Assembly: GCA_017505635.1 (NCBI GenBank)
Contig: JAFVOU010000040.1
Coordinates: 1 to 64,000 of the forward strand
From: Oscillospiraceae bacterium
GTDB lineage: Bacteria; Bacillota; Clostridia; Oscillospirales; Ruminococcaceae
Direction: 5' to 3'
Length of the DNA: 64,000 nucleotides
The position numbers and the translations under genes are program-made. Each line of letters opens with the position of its first letter. Within the stretch, counting starts at the first letter, position 1. Shown here in pieces: positions 26,361 to 34,798 of the stretch. The notes below the pieces were generated by a model. That model was not told where the DNA came from. It worked only from the letters and a program-made list of their open reading frames with translations, and made no database searches.

Positions 26361-27236
26361 ATGAAATATTATTTTTATGTTATTCTGTCAATGATAACCT
26401 GGGGGTCTCTTGGAATATTTGTAAAAAATATTCCGCTGTCAAGTGTGCAGATTTCTCTTGCAAGAGCCTTTGTGGGCAGTCTTTTCCTTCTGGTTGTATA
26501 TATTCTTCAAAAAAATAAAATGGATATGCAGAACCTTAAAAAATATCTGCCGTATCTTTTATATGCAGGTTTTGCAATCGGTTTCAACTGGGTTTTGCTT
26601 TTCGAAGCATACAATTATGTGCCTGTAAGCATAGCAACACTTACATATTACTGTGCACCTGCATTTGTTATTATTGCTTCTGCATTTATTCTCAAAGAAA
26701 AACTAACAAGCGCAAAAATTATCGGTGTTGCAACAGCGATGATTGGTATGGCAATGGTAAACCTGCAGTCTTTTGAAGTAGGTTCTGCAAAGGGTGTTGT
26801 TTTCGGTCTTATGTCTGCGGTGCTTTACGCATCTGTTACAATTACCAATAAAAAGGTCAAAGGTTTCAGCGGGCTGGAGGTAACTCTCATTCAGCTTGCA
26901 TGTGCATCTTTGGTGCTTATACCTTATACAATGGTGACAAGCTCTGTGGGCGAAATATTCAGAATTGACTTTAAAGGCATGATTTTCCTTGCCATACTCT
27001 GTCTTTTCCATACAGGTGTATGTTACTGGCTGTATTTTATGTCCCTGCAGAAGATGCCTGCGTATTCTGTGGCTATGCTCAGCTTTCTGGACCCTGTTTC
27101 CACATTGTTTTTCTCGGCATTTTTCCTCAACGAAAATATGTCACCAATACAGATAGCAGGTGCATTTGTAATTATCGGCGGTGCAATGCTGTGCGAAATC
27201 TGGCAGCACAAAAAAGACAGGCAGCTGCAGAAATAG
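26361..27236 (+). CDS. EamA/DMT superfamily transporter
   Basis: 291 residues with about ten membrane helices in two EamA repeats. The early Trp-Gly-Ser-Leu-Gly-Ile-Phe and the Tyr-Tyr-Cys-Ala-Pro segments are typical. Probable metabolite or amino-acid exporter; substrate not predictable. It stands alone, divergent from the beta-CASP gene, and ends at a strong terminator. Confidence 0.9.
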   Translation: MKYYFYVILSMITWGSLGIFVKNIPLSSVQISLARAFVGSLFLLVVYILQKNKMDMQNLKKYLPYLLYAGFAIGFNWVLLFEAYNYVPVSIATLTYYCAPAFVIIASAFILKEKLTSAKIIGVATAMIGMAMVNLQSFEVGSAKGVVFGLMSAVLYASVTITNKKVKGFSGLEVTLIQLACASLVLIPYTMVTSSVGEIFRIDFKGMIFLAILCLFHTGVCYWLYFMSLQKMPAYSVAMLSFLDPVSTLFFSAFFLNENMSPIQIAGAFVIIGGAMLCEIWQHKKDRQLQK

Positions 27237-27250
27237 TTTTTATAAAAGAT

Positions 27251-27282
27251 AAATCCTTACCGGTGCAAGCCGGTAAGGATTT
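27251..27282. terminator. Bidirectional rho-independent terminator
   Basis: Perfect 13-bp stem AAATCCTTACCGG / CCGGTAAGGATTT with a 6-base loop and a following T-run. Confidence 0.92.
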
Positions 27283-27295
27283 TTTGTTTGTAACA

Positions 27296-27772
27296 TTATG
27301 CTTCAATAAGTTTTGTAACATCAACCCATTCTGTTGCTTTGCTGAGGCTGAACAGCTCGTCAGGGGTGAGTTTTATTGCACTGTTGGAAGAACCGCAGGC
27401 AGGGTAAACAGTTTCGTATTTTTTTATGCTCTCGTCAATGTAAATTCCGATAACACCATTGTTTACTGCAAAAGGACATACACCGCCAACAGCATGACCG
27501 ATAAGTTCAACAGCTTCTTCTGCGGTAAGCATCTTTGCTTTAAGACCAAATTTGTGCTTGTATTTGGAGTTGTCAATTTTAACATCGCCGGCTGTTACGA
27601 TAAGGATACAGCCATCATCTTTTTTAAAGGAAAGAGTTTTGGCAATCCGTCCCGGCTCTGTACCTAAAGCCTGTGCGGCAAGGGCAACTGTTGCACTGGA
27701 AACTTCAAATTCAAGAATATCATTTTCTCTGCCGAATTCTTTCATATATTCTCTCACGCGTTCAATAGACAT
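27296..27772 (-). CDS. ybaK: YbaK/EbsC (ProX-like) aminoacyl-tRNA deacylase
   Basis: 158-residue protein of the YbaK/EbsC family, which removes mischarged amino acids from tRNA (Cys-tRNA-Pro or Ala-tRNA-Pro). Seen: the Ala-Lys-Thr-Leu-x-Phe-Lys segment with the essential Lys at about residue 50, and the loop Gly-His-Ala-Val-Gly-Gly-Val-Cys-Pro-Phe. The ATG at 27772 has GAGG eight bases upstream; the frame stays open for ten further codons without a better site. Monocistronic. Confidence 0.9.
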   Translation of the reverse strand: MSIERVREYMKEFGRENDILEFEVSSATVALAAQALGTEPGRIAKTLSFKKDDGCILIVTAGDVKIDNSKYKHKFGLKAKMLTAEEAVELIGHAVGGVCPFAVNNGVIGIYIDESIKKYETVYPACGSSNSAIKLTPDELFSLSKATEWVDVTKLIEA

Positions 27773-27967
27773 ATAAATAACCTCGCACATATAAATATAC
27801 AATTATATTATCATCAAAAAACGACAATAGCAATATATTACAACTAAAAGTTGTAATAAAATATTGAAAATACAACTGACAGGTGTTAAAATATATACAG
27901 GTATAAATTTTACATATGTTGAAAAGACTATCGTAATTTTTTGAATTCTGTTTGCGGAGGGATATCT

Positions 27968-29260
27968 GTGGATATATTTGAAAAACTGGAAATACTTACC
28001 GATGCGGCAAAATATGACGCAGCCTGTACATCAAGCGGTTCGCAAAGAGGAAAAGGAGGCAGTATCGGCAATGCTATGAAATGCGGTATCTGCCACAGCT
28101 GGTCGGCAGACGGCAGATGCATATCGCTGTTAAAGGTTTTATATACAAACTACTGCGAATTTGACTGTGCATTCTGCATCAACCGTAAAAGCAATGATGT
28201 AAAGCGTACAGCCTTTACACCTAGGGAACTTGCTGATTTAACTATAAATTTTTACCGCCGCAACTATATAGAGGGGCTGTTTTTGTCTTCAGGTGTTATA
28301 AAAAATGCAGATTACACGATGGAACTTATAATAAAATCCCTAAGTATACTGAGGTATGAATACGGGTTTAACGGATATATACACGCAAAGGTTATTCCTG
28401 GAACAAGCCCTGAACTTGTACAGCAGGTGGGCTTGCTGGCTGACCGCGTAAGTGTAAATATCGAACTGCCAAGTGCCGAAAGTCTTGCAAAGCTGGCGCC
28501 GCAGAAATCCAAGGCAAATATACTTACACCTATGCGTTCAATTGCACAGCATGCCGAACAGTCAAAACAGGAACTTGCCCTGTACCGTTATGCACCAAAG
28601 TTTGCACCGGCAGGGCAGTCCACACAGATGATTGTGGGAGCAAGCGGAGAAAGTGACCTGCATATTCTGCGCCTTACACAGGGGCTGTATGACAAATTCA
28701 GTCTGAAAAGGGTCTTCTTTTCGGCATATATCCCCGTAAATGAGGACAGACTGCTGCCTGCAACAGACACAAAGCCGCCGCTGCTTCGCGAACACCGTCT
28801 GTATCAGGCGGACTGGCTGCTGCGTTTTTATCATTTCCGTGCCGAAGAACTGCTGGACGACGAACATACAATGTTCAACGAGTTTTTGGACCCTAAATGT
28901 AACTGGGCACTTAACAATATGCATCTGTTTCCTGTAGAAATAAACAAAGCACCTTATGAACTGCTGCTGCGTGTTCCTGGAATAGGTGTAACAAGTGCAA
29001 AACGCATAGTTGCGGCACGGCGGGTAGCCTATCTTGATTTTGATGGTCTTAAAAAAATAGGTGTGGTGCTTAAACGTGCACAGTTTTTCATCACCTGCAA
29101 GGGCAAGGCTGCACCATATGTGAAGATAGACCGTGACAATGCCGAAAGATATCTTATAGCAAGTGAAAAACAACCGGTTGCAGGTAATGTGGAACAGATA
29201 AGTATGTTTGATACAGTTACGAAAGGAGATATATACAAATGCGTCAGCGGACAGATGTGA
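27968..29260 (+). CDS. Putative DNA modification/repair radical SAM protein (TIGR03916 type)
   Basis: 430 residues from a GTG at 27968, chosen for the GGAGGG six bases upstream; a TTG at 27941 is less likely. The radical SAM cluster motif is Cys63-x3-Cys67-x2-Cys70. Upstream cysteines (Cys-Gly-Ile-Cys-His near residue 40) may bind another cluster. Near residues 330-350 there is a helix-hairpin-helix (Arg-Val-Pro-Gly-Ile-Gly), a DNA-binding element. It overlaps by 22 bases with its constant partner, the TIGR03915 protein. The pair is annotated as DNA repair/modification, but I know of no proven reaction. Confidence 0.9.
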   Translation: MDIFEKLEILTDAAKYDAACTSSGSQRGKGGSIGNAMKCGICHSWSADGRCISLLKVLYTNYCEFDCAFCINRKSNDVKRTAFTPRELADLTINFYRRNYIEGLFLSSGVIKNADYTMELIIKSLSILRYEYGFNGYIHAKVIPGTSPELVQQVGLLADRVSVNIELPSAESLAKLAPQKSKANILTPMRSIAQHAEQSKQELALYRYAPKFAPAGQSTQMIVGASGESDLHILRLTQGLYDKFSLKRVFFSAYIPVNEDRLLPATDTKPPLLREHRLYQADWLLRFYHFRAEELLDDEHTMFNEFLDPKCNWALNNMHLFPVEINKAPYELLLRVPGIGVTSAKRIVAARRVAYLDFDGLKKIGVVLKRAQFFITCKGKAAPYVKIDRDNAERYLIASEKQPVAGNVEQISMFDTVTKGDIYKCVSGQM

Positions 29261-29994
29261 TTTTTGTTTATGACGGAACTTTTGACGGATTTCTGTGCTG
29301 TGTACACGAGTATTATTATTCTTCGTTCAATCCTGTTGAGATAGTATGCGAAGATGATATAGAAACAAGCTTTTATCAGTTTGTTACTATAGAAACAGAC
29401 AGATATAAAGCGGACAAGGTGCGAAAAGCAATTGAAGAACAGATATCACCCTATACAGTAAGATTTTTACAGGAATGTATGCTTTGCTATGGCAGGGAAA
29501 AGGAATACCATATGCTGCAGTATGTTGTAAAAGGCTTTAAAAAAGGTGCGGGTATATATCAGATGGTGGAAGACAGTGATGTTGACTGGCTGCGTAAAGC
29601 TCACCGTCATCTGAAAAGGGAAAAACATCTGTATCTTGGAATAACGCGGTTTTACAAGGCAGAAGATGCTTATATTGCGGTTATAAAACCAAAAAACAGA
29701 ATTGTGCCATTGATTGCATATCACTTTTCACAGAGGTTTGCACACCAGAATTTTATGATTTACGATGCGGCAAACAAGCAGGCTTTTCTCTATAATCAGA
29801 AACAGGCAACTGTTGTCAGGGCTGACAATATTGAGCTGCCTCCTGTGGAGGAAGACGAAAAGGATATGCAAAAGCTGTGGAAACTGTTTTATGATACCAT
29901 AGCAATAAAAGAAAGATATAACCCTCGTTGCCGTATGAATTTTATGCCAAAACGCACATGGGATATGCTGCCCGAAATGCAGGAGAACAAATAG
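29239..29994 (+). CDS. TIGR03915/DUF4130 family putative DNA repair protein
   Basis: 251-residue partner of the radical SAM protein. The N-terminus Val-Tyr-Asp-Gly-Thr-Phe-Asp-Gly-Phe and the C-terminal Lys-Glu-Arg-x-Asn-x-Arg-x-Arg-Met-Asn-Phe-Met-Pro are characteristic. In some bacteria this domain is fused to uracil-DNA glycosylase, supporting a role on DNA. Start at 29239 lies inside the upstream gene, preceded by AAAGGAG. Confidence 0.9.
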   Translation: MRQRTDVIFVYDGTFDGFLCCVHEYYYSSFNPVEIVCEDDIETSFYQFVTIETDRYKADKVRKAIEEQISPYTVRFLQECMLCYGREKEYHMLQYVVKGFKKGAGIYQMVEDSDVDWLRKAHRHLKREKHLYLGITRFYKAEDAYIAVIKPKNRIVPLIAYHFSQRFAHQNFMIYDAANKQAFLYNQKQATVVRADNIELPPVEEDEKDMQKLWKLFYDTIAIKERYNPRCRMNFMPKRTWDMLPEMQENK

Positions 29995-30027
29995 TTGTCT
30001 GTTATTTACAAAATCTGAAGGTTTTTC

Positions 30028-30056
30028 TTGAAAAATTTTGTGCGATATTATATATT
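30028..30056 (+). promoter_or_regulatory. Promoter of the DUF1508 gene
   Basis: TTGAAA (30028-30033), 17-base spacer, TATATT (30051-30056). The predicted leader is about 50 bases, with AAGGAGG before the ATG. Confidence 0.65.
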
Positions 30057-30114
30057 ATAATTATAAACAGTTGTTTGCAGTTGTTTGCAACCAAATAACA
30101 AGGAGGACATTTAT

Positions 30115-30483
30115 ATGGGTAAATTTGTAATCAGAAAAACCAAAACAGGTCTTGTTTTCAATCTGAAAGCAGGCAATGGCGAAGTAATCGCAACAAGCGA
30201 AGTATACGAATCCGAAGCAGCATGCAGAAAAGGCATCGCAAGTGTTGCAAAAAATGCTCCTGTGGCAGCAGTTGAAGACCAGACAGTTGAAGGTTTTGCA
30301 ACAGAAAAACATCCTAAATTTGAAGTTTACGAAGACAAGGCAGGAGAATTCCGTTTCCGCCTCAAGGCAACAAATGGTCAGGTTATTGCTGCAAGCGAAG
30401 GCTACAAGGCAAAAGCAAGCTGCCTTAACGGTGTAGAATCCGTTAAGAAAAATGCTCCTGAAGCAGAAATAGTTGAAGAATAA
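30115..30483 (+). CDS. YegP/DUF1508 repeat protein
   Basis: 122 residues made of two DUF1508 repeats (about 3-52 and 62-112), each running Lys-Phe ... Phe-x-Leu-Lys-Ala-x-Asn-Gly-(Glu/Gln)-Val-Ile-Ala, then Ser-Glu-x-Tyr, then an Ala-Cys/Ser-Cys-x-x-Gly helix. Function is not established for this family. The ATG at 30115 follows AAGGAGG; an earlier in-frame ATG lacks a site. Codon use is strongly biased and promoter plus terminator are good, suggesting high expression. Monocistronic. Confidence 0.92.
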   Translation: MGKFVIRKTKTGLVFNLKAGNGEVIATSEVYESEAACRKGIASVAKNAPVAAVEDQTVEGFATEKHPKFEVYEDKAGEFRFRLKATNGQVIAASEGYKAKASCLNGVESVKKNAPEAEIVEE

Positions 30484-30495
30484 ATCAGTTACATA

Positions 30496-30527
30496 AAAAA
30501 TTCCGGCCTTTTAAGGCCGGAATTTTT
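30496..30527. terminator. Bidirectional rho-independent terminator
   Basis: Inverted repeat AAAAATTCCGGCC / GGCCGGAATTTTT around a short TTTT-containing loop, between DUF1508 and the convergent DUF4364 gene. Confidence 0.92.
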
Positions 30528-30532
30528 GTGTT

Positions 30533-31120
30533 TTATTTGTTCTGGCTTTCCAGAAAATCTTTGTACATTGCAGGATTGGATGTGGTTATGCCAAGAATAC
30601 ATTTAAAAATGTCCTGTCCGTATTTGATAAAACTTTCCTGTGCTGTCAGGGCACTTTTTTCGTTAGGCATAAATAAATCGCAGGAGAACAGTACAAAATT
30701 TTCATCTTCAATAGTGCAGTTCAGGTTAAATCCGCCGCCTTCAACAGCAGTGATTTTTGTCTTGTTCTGTTTTTTCAGAGCATCGTACTGCAGTATTTCG
30801 ATAACTGCTTTGTAGGCGCGTTCCCTTACGGAAAAAGGAATAACTTTTTCCAGCTGACGGGAAATTTCCTTGCCGTCTTCGGTTATCGAATACATACCGT
30901 CATGTTCGGTTACAAGATTTTGTTCTGTAAGATGAGACAGGGCATCAAGCAGTTCAAAATAGTTTGCCAGCTGCTGTCCGATTACGGTATCGACAATCTG
31001 CTGTTCGGTCAGAGGCTGTTTTGCACCTGTAAGCAGATAGCATACCAGAATTTTTATTTCAGTTCTGTCGGTAAGCCCGCCAAAGCGCACACCGGCAGAA
31101 AAAGCAGTATTATTGTCCAT
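30533..31120 (-). CDS. DUF4364 family protein (winged-helix-like)
   Basis: 195 residues of the DUF4364 family, common in Clostridia. The first about 90 residues look like a winged helix (Gln-Gln-Ile-Val-Asp ... Leu-x-His-Leu-Thr-Glu-Gln-Asn-Leu-Val ... Tyr-x-Ile-Thr-Glu-Asp-Gly). The rest is an alpha/beta domain of unknown role. It is divergent from transaldolase, with a perfect 14-bp palindrome between them, so autoregulation or control of the neighbour is possible. GGAGG precedes the ATG. Confidence 0.85.
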   Translation of the reverse strand: MDNNTAFSAGVRFGGLTDRTEIKILVCYLLTGAKQPLTEQQIVDTVIGQQLANYFELLDALSHLTEQNLVTEHDGMYSITEDGKEISRQLEKVIPFSVRERAYKAVIEILQYDALKKQNKTKITAVEGGGFNLNCTIEDENFVLFSCDLFMPNEKSALTAQESFIKYGQDIFKCILGITTSNPAMYKDFLESQNK

Positions 31121-31190
31121 TGTATAAACCTCCTTACATAATAAGGTCAGTTATTATTCTACTATTTTTACATTTAGTTGTAAAGAACTA

Positions 31191-31221
31191 TTGTAAAATT
31201 GAAAAAAGTATGATATCATAC
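31191..31221 (+). promoter_or_regulatory. Transaldolase promoter overlapping a perfect 14-bp palindrome
   Basis: TTGTAA (31191-31196), 17-base spacer, TATCAT (31214-31219). The -10 box lies within GTATGATATCATAC (31208-31221), a perfect palindrome and likely operator. Confidence 0.55.
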
Positions 31222-31286
31222 CTTGAAAAGTGTTTTTAATACTGAATAAAAATTGTTTCAACATATTATTTTCATGGAGGTAAATT

Positions 31287-31934
31287 ATGAAACTTTTTAT
31301 CGATACAGCTAATGTGGACGAAATCAGAAAAGCAAATGACCTTGGCGTTATCTGCGGCGTTACAACAAACCCATCCCTTATTGCAAAAGAAGGCAGAATT
31401 TTTGAAGAAGTAGTTAAAGAAATCACATCTATCGTTGATGGCCCTATCTCTGCAGAAGTTATCTCCCTTGAAAGCAGCAAAATGGTTGAAGAAGCTCTGG
31501 AACTCGTAAAAATTCATCCAAATATCGTTATCAAACTTCCAATGTGCCTCGAAGGTCTCAAAGCAGTTAAAGTTCTTGCTTCCAAAGGCATCAAAACAAA
31601 CGTAACACTTATCTTCTCCGCAACACAGGCTTTGCTTGCAGCAAGAGCTGGTGCTACATATGTTAGCCCATTTGTTGGCCGTCTTGACGACGTAGGTCAG
31701 GAAGGTATCAACCTTATCAGCGAAGTTGCAGAAATCTTCAATATCCACGGTATCGAAACAGAAATCATCTCTGCTTCCATCAGAAACCCAATTCATGTTA
31801 CTTCCTCTGCACTTGCAGGTGCACACATTGCAACTGTTCCATACAAAGTTATCGAACAGATGACAAAACACCCACTTACAGATGCAGGTATTGCAAAATT
31901 CCTCAAAGACTGGGAATCTGTACCTAACAAATAA
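31287..31934 (+). CDS. tal: Transaldolase (small, TalC/FSA-like)
   Basis: 215-residue class I aldolase barrel of the small transaldolase/fructose-6-phosphate aldolase group, acting in the pentose phosphate pathway. The Schiff-base Lys is in Ile-Lys-Leu-Pro-Met (about residue 83). Two positions that separate the activities, recalled from E. coli FSA and B. subtilis TalC, read as transaldolase here: Glu in Ala-Glu-Val, and Phe in Ser-Pro-Phe-Val-Gly. Strong codon bias suggests high expression. Start follows GGAGG. It would feed the products of the ribose operon into glycolysis. DUF1622 follows 22 bases later. Confidence 0.93.
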   Translation: MKLFIDTANVDEIRKANDLGVICGVTTNPSLIAKEGRIFEEVVKEITSIVDGPISAEVISLESSKMVEEALELVKIHPNIVIKLPMCLEGLKAVKVLASKGIKTNVTLIFSATQALLAARAGATYVSPFVGRLDDVGQEGINLISEVAEIFNIHGIETEIISASIRNPIHVTSSALAGAHIATVPYKVIEQMTKHPLTDAGIAKFLKDWESVPNK

Positions 31935-31956
31935 TAAATTAAAGAGGTAAATTAAA

Positions 31957-32343
31957 ATGCTGGAACATTTGTTGCATGAGTATCTGCCTGTTGTTATCCA
32001 TATTATTGAAATTATAGGTATTTTTATTATTGTAACGGGTGCATTAAAAGCATTTAAGGACTATCTCAAAGCATTTTTTATGGACGGAAACACATCAGCG
32101 CTGCGCCACGACCTTGGCACGGCAATGGTGACCGGCCTTGAGTTTAAAATGGCAGCAGAAATTCTGAGAACCGTTATCGTAAGAACATGGGAAGAAGTTG
32201 CCATGCTTGGTGCCATTGTAGTGCTTCGAGAAATACTATTCTTTTTTATCAATAAAGATATAAAAGAACATAACTCAGAAAACAATTCACCTGATAATTC
32301 AACAAACAAAAAAATAACAGGCATTAAAATCGAAAGAGATTAA
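31957..32343 (+). CDS. DUF1622 small membrane protein
   Basis: 128 residues with two to three membrane helices (about 10-30 and 75-98) and a hydrophilic Asn/Lys-rich tail. It matches DUF1622 (Arg-x-Asp-Leu-Gly ... Leu-Glu-Phe-Lys-Met-Ala-Ala-Glu-Ile). Function unknown. It probably shares the transaldolase transcript. Confidence 0.85.
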   Translation: MLEHLLHEYLPVVIHIIEIIGIFIIVTGALKAFKDYLKAFFMDGNTSALRHDLGTAMVTGLEFKMAAEILRTVIVRTWEEVAMLGAIVVLREILFFFINKDIKEHNSENNSPDNSTNKKITGIKIERD

Positions 32344-32368
32344 GACTGTAATATTTAACTGAGTGTAC

Positions 32369-32402
32369 AATCCGTGCTGACAAGGTTTTGTCGGCACGGA
32401 TT
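32369..32402. terminator. Hairpin after DUF1622, possible terminator
   Basis: 15-bp stem AATCCGTGCTGACAA / TTGTCGGCACGGATT (one T-G wobble) with a 4-base loop. Only three T bases follow, so termination is likely but not certain. Confidence 0.6.
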
Positions 32403-32466
32403 TGCGATGTTATAGGATATTATAAGCAAAAGCTAATGATTATATATCTTATATAATATAATTTTA

Positions 32467-32505
32467 TACAACTGTTTTGGGTTGTATGCAGATGCTTTTT
32501 AAATA
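32467..32505 (+). promoter_or_regulatory. Possible promoter of the Mrp/Mbh-like operon
   Basis: TTGGGT (32477-32482), 17-base spacer, TAAATA (32500-32505). A 7-bp inverted repeat, ATACAAC (32467-32473) / GTTGTAT (32482-32488), spans the -35 box. Weak boxes; tentative. Confidence 0.3.
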
Positions 32506-32534
32506 AATTTATATGAGAAAAATAGGAGAAAAGA

Positions 32535-33005
32535 ATGTATATTTTATTACTGTTATTCTGGATAATCCTCAACGGTAAAATTACAACAGAAATACTTATT
32601 TTTGGTGTTGTACTGTCCGCTGCAATTTTCTGGTTTATGTGCAGATATCTTGAATATTCGCCAAAATACGAGATGTTTGTTGCAAAAAACCTATTGTGGA
32701 TACTGGTGTATTTTATTGTTCTGATTATCGAGATATTCAAGGCTGCAATTACAGTGTACAAACGTGTATACAGCCGGAAAATTGAAATCCAGCCGCAGAT
32801 GGTGTTTTTTGATGTTGATATCGAAAGCGAATTTCTGCGTTTTGTTCTGGCAAATTCAATTACAATCACACCGGGTACAATTACAGTAGATGTAGATGAC
32901 AATCATTTTTGTGTACATGCGCTGGATTATACCCTTGCAGAAGGTATAGAGGATTCTGTATTTATAAAACTGCTTAAAAAGATGGAGGGAAATATCTGTG
33001 GCTGA
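32535..33005 (+). CDS. mrpE: Mrp/Mnh Na+/H+ antiporter subunit E (MbhA-like)
   Basis: 156 residues: two or three N-terminal membrane helices, then a soluble domain with Thr-Ile-Thr-Pro-Gly-Thr-(Ile/Leu)-Thr-Val-Asp, the diagnostic MrpE motif. First gene of a ten-gene operon in which almost all genes overlap or nearly touch. MrpE is needed for assembly of the antiporter. The position at the head of the operon matches MbhA of archaeal membrane-bound hydrogenases rather than the usual mrpABCDEFG order. Confidence 0.9.
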   Translation: MYILLLLFWIILNGKITTEILIFGVVLSAAIFWFMCRYLEYSPKYEMFVAKNLLWILVYFIVLIIEIFKAAITVYKRVYSRKIEIQPQMVFFDVDIESEFLRFVLANSITITPGTITVDVDDNHFCVHALDYTLAEGIEDSVFIKLLKKMEGNICG

Positions 33006-33345
33006 AACTATATATAACGGCTTTATTATATGTATGCTTGTTCTGCTTATGGTTGTTGTTTTCGGCTATTTTGTCAGAACAATCATCGGTCCTCATTTTG
33101 CAGACAGAATTCTTGCTATAAACAGTATCAGCACAGTTGTTATGCTGTTTATAAGCTTTATAGCTGTAATGCAGGGTGAAAACTATATCGTTGATATAGC
33201 ACTTATCTATGCGGTGCTTGGTTTTATTTCGGTTGTTATTCTTTGCAAGGCTTATCTCCGCAGCCATAAAAAAGAAAAGGCAAATGACCTTGCCAACCTT
33301 AAAGAACAGCTTGAAAATGTAAAAGGGGAGGATAAAAATGTTTAG
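32998..33345 (+). CDS. mrpF: Mrp antiporter subunit F (MbhB-like)
   Basis: 115 residues with three membrane helices and the MrpF pattern Gly-Pro-x-x-Ala-Asp-Arg-(Ile/Val)-Leu-Ala. The hydrophilic tail of about 35 residues is longer than in most MrpF. It starts with GTG at 32998, supported by GGAGGG, overlapping mrpE by eight bases. Confidence 0.9.
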   Translation: MAETIYNGFIICMLVLLMVVVFGYFVRTIIGPHFADRILAINSISTVVMLFISFIAVMQGENYIVDIALIYAVLGFISVVILCKAYLRSHKKEKANDLANLKEQLENVKGEDKNV

Positions 33346-33661
33346 ACTTATTCTTTCTGCACTGTTTATTCTTGCAGGTGTAAATGTTATTATTACTGCC
33401 CTTGTTGGTAACTATCGTTTCAGCTATGTGCTTAACCGTATGCAGGTTGGTGCTACAGCGGATACAATGGGGGCTATTCTTGTGCTTGTCGGCCTTGTAA
33501 TCAAAACAGGCTTTAATATGATAAGCCTTAAACTTTTTGTTATGATTATATTTTTCTTTGTTGCAAGCCCTGTGTGCTCGCATTTCCTTGCAAGAACAGA
33601 GACAATTGCAAACGAAGATATTCTTGATGAATGCGAGGTAGTAAGTCATGATAGCATTTGA
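33338..33661 (+). CDS. mrpG: Mrp antiporter subunit G (MbhC-like)
   Basis: 107 residues with three membrane helices. MrpG-type sequence Phe-x-Arg/Tyr-(Val)-Leu-Asn-Arg-Met-Gln-Val-Gly-Ala-x-x-Asp-Thr and Ser-Pro-Val-x-x-His near the end. GGGGAGG precedes the ATG. It overlaps the genes on both sides. Confidence 0.9.
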   Translation: MFRLILSALFILAGVNVIITALVGNYRFSYVLNRMQVGATADTMGAILVLVGLVIKTGFNMISLKLFVMIIFFFVASPVCSHFLARTETIANEDILDECEVVSHDSI

Positions 33662-33908
33662 GATTATACTGCTGGTATTCCTTATTATCTGTGCAATAGC
33701 AACCTGCTTTGCAGAAAATCTTTTTTCAACAGTAATGATTTTTGAATCATACAGTGCGATTATGTGTGTTATATGGCTGCTGCTGCGCTCGCCTGACCTT
33801 GCAATCACAGAAGCTGCTGTGGGTGCAGGCGTAACAGGTGTTCTGTTCTATATAACACTGAAAAATGTAAAACAGCTTAAAGAGGAGGATGAACCTGATG
33901 AAGAATAA
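33648..33908 (+). CDS. DUF4040/MbhD-like antiporter subunit (MrpA C-terminal part)
   Basis: 86 residues with three membrane helices: Phe-Glu-Ser-Tyr-Ser-Ala-Ile-Met and Leu-Ala-Ile-Thr-Glu-Ala-Ala-Val-Gly-Ala-Gly are the DUF4040 signature. In canonical Mrp this piece is fused to the end of MrpA; here, as in Mbh complexes, it stands alone. It overlaps the next gene by 11 bases. Confidence 0.85.
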   Translation: MIAFEIILLVFLIICAIATCFAENLFSTVMIFESYSAIMCVIWLLLRSPDLAITEAAVGAGVTGVLFYITLKNVKQLKEEDEPDEE

Positions 33909-34797
33909 CAGATTTGTTTCTGCTCTTGTGCGCTTTATGGACGGAGAAGTTTCTTTTGAACCTAAAGCAAAAGAAGAAGAAATCCGCAGAGAATCCACCC
34001 ATAAAGAAAAAACAGTGGCCGAACGATACTATAAATGGTACGAAAAAAGCGGCTACCAGACTTTTAAAAGTGCTTATATAGTTGCTGCTGTTCTTATAGC
34101 ATCAATTATTATTGGTGCACTGCTGCTGACAGTTTCCTATCTGCCGCCTTACGGTGAATATGCAAACCCTGTAAACAACGAAGTTACCGAACGTTATATC
34201 GAAAAGGGTATGGAAGAAACAGGCGCAGTAAATATTGTTGCAGGTGTTATTCTCGACTACCGTGCATTTGATACATTCGGCGAAAGCTGTGTGCTTTTTG
34301 TTGCATCCTGCAGTGTTATGATGCTTATGAAAAAGGGCAAAAAGGGCAAAACCGAAGAAATGCTGGAAAACTATAACCCAAAACGTGACCCTGTTCTCAA
34401 AAGTCTTGCAAAGGTGCTTGTTCCATTCAACCTTATGCTGGGTATCTATGTTGTACTCAACGGTCACTTGTCTCCTGGTGGTGGCTTCTCCGGCGGCGCA
34501 ATTATGGGCGCAAGCCTTATTCTGTTCTCATCTGCATTCGGTTACAGAAAGGTGAGACCTATCCTTACAGAGAAAGTTATCAAAATTGTAACTTTTGTTT
34601 CCCTTACATTCTATGCTGTTGCAAAAGGATACTCTTTCTTTACAGGTGCAAACCACCTGCATTCCATCATCAATCCGGGCACACCGGGCAGAATTATCTC
34701 CGCAGGTCTTATTCTGCCGCTTAATATTGCTGTTGGTTTTGTTGTTACAATGACTATGTACAGCTTCTATGCATTATTCACAAAGGAGGAAATTTAA
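33898..34797 (+). CDS. MbhE-MnhB fusion antiporter subunit
   Basis: 299 residues from the ATG at 33898, nine bases after AGAGGAGG. A hydrophilic N-terminus of about 50 residues is followed by a membrane helix. Next comes an MbhE/MrpA-tail segment (Asn-Ile-Val-Ala-Gly-Val-Ile-Leu-Asp-Tyr-Arg-Ala-Phe-Asp-Thr-Phe-Gly-Glu), then a Lys-rich loop and an MnhB domain with Gly-His-Leu-Ser-Pro-Gly-Gly-Gly-Phe-Ser-Gly-Gly. It therefore joins what are MbhE and MbhF in archaeal complexes. Confidence 0.85.
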   Translation: MKNNRFVSALVRFMDGEVSFEPKAKEEEIRRESTHKEKTVAERYYKWYEKSGYQTFKSAYIVAAVLIASIIIGALLLTVSYLPPYGEYANPVNNEVTERYIEKGMEETGAVNIVAGVILDYRAFDTFGESCVLFVASCSVMMLMKKGKKGKTEEMLENYNPKRDPVLKSLAKVLVPFNLMLGIYVVLNGHLSPGGGFSGGAIMGASLILFSSAFGYRKVRPILTEKVIKIVTFVSLTFYAVAKGYSFFTGANHLHSIINPGTPGRIISAGLILPLNIAVGFVVTMTMYSFYALFTKEEI

Positions 34798-34798
34798 A

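Noticed and set aside
31287..31934. Fructose-6-phosphate aldolase instead of transaldolase
   Set aside because: The Glu and Phe at the two specificity positions match the transaldolase group; FSA would have Gln and Tyr.
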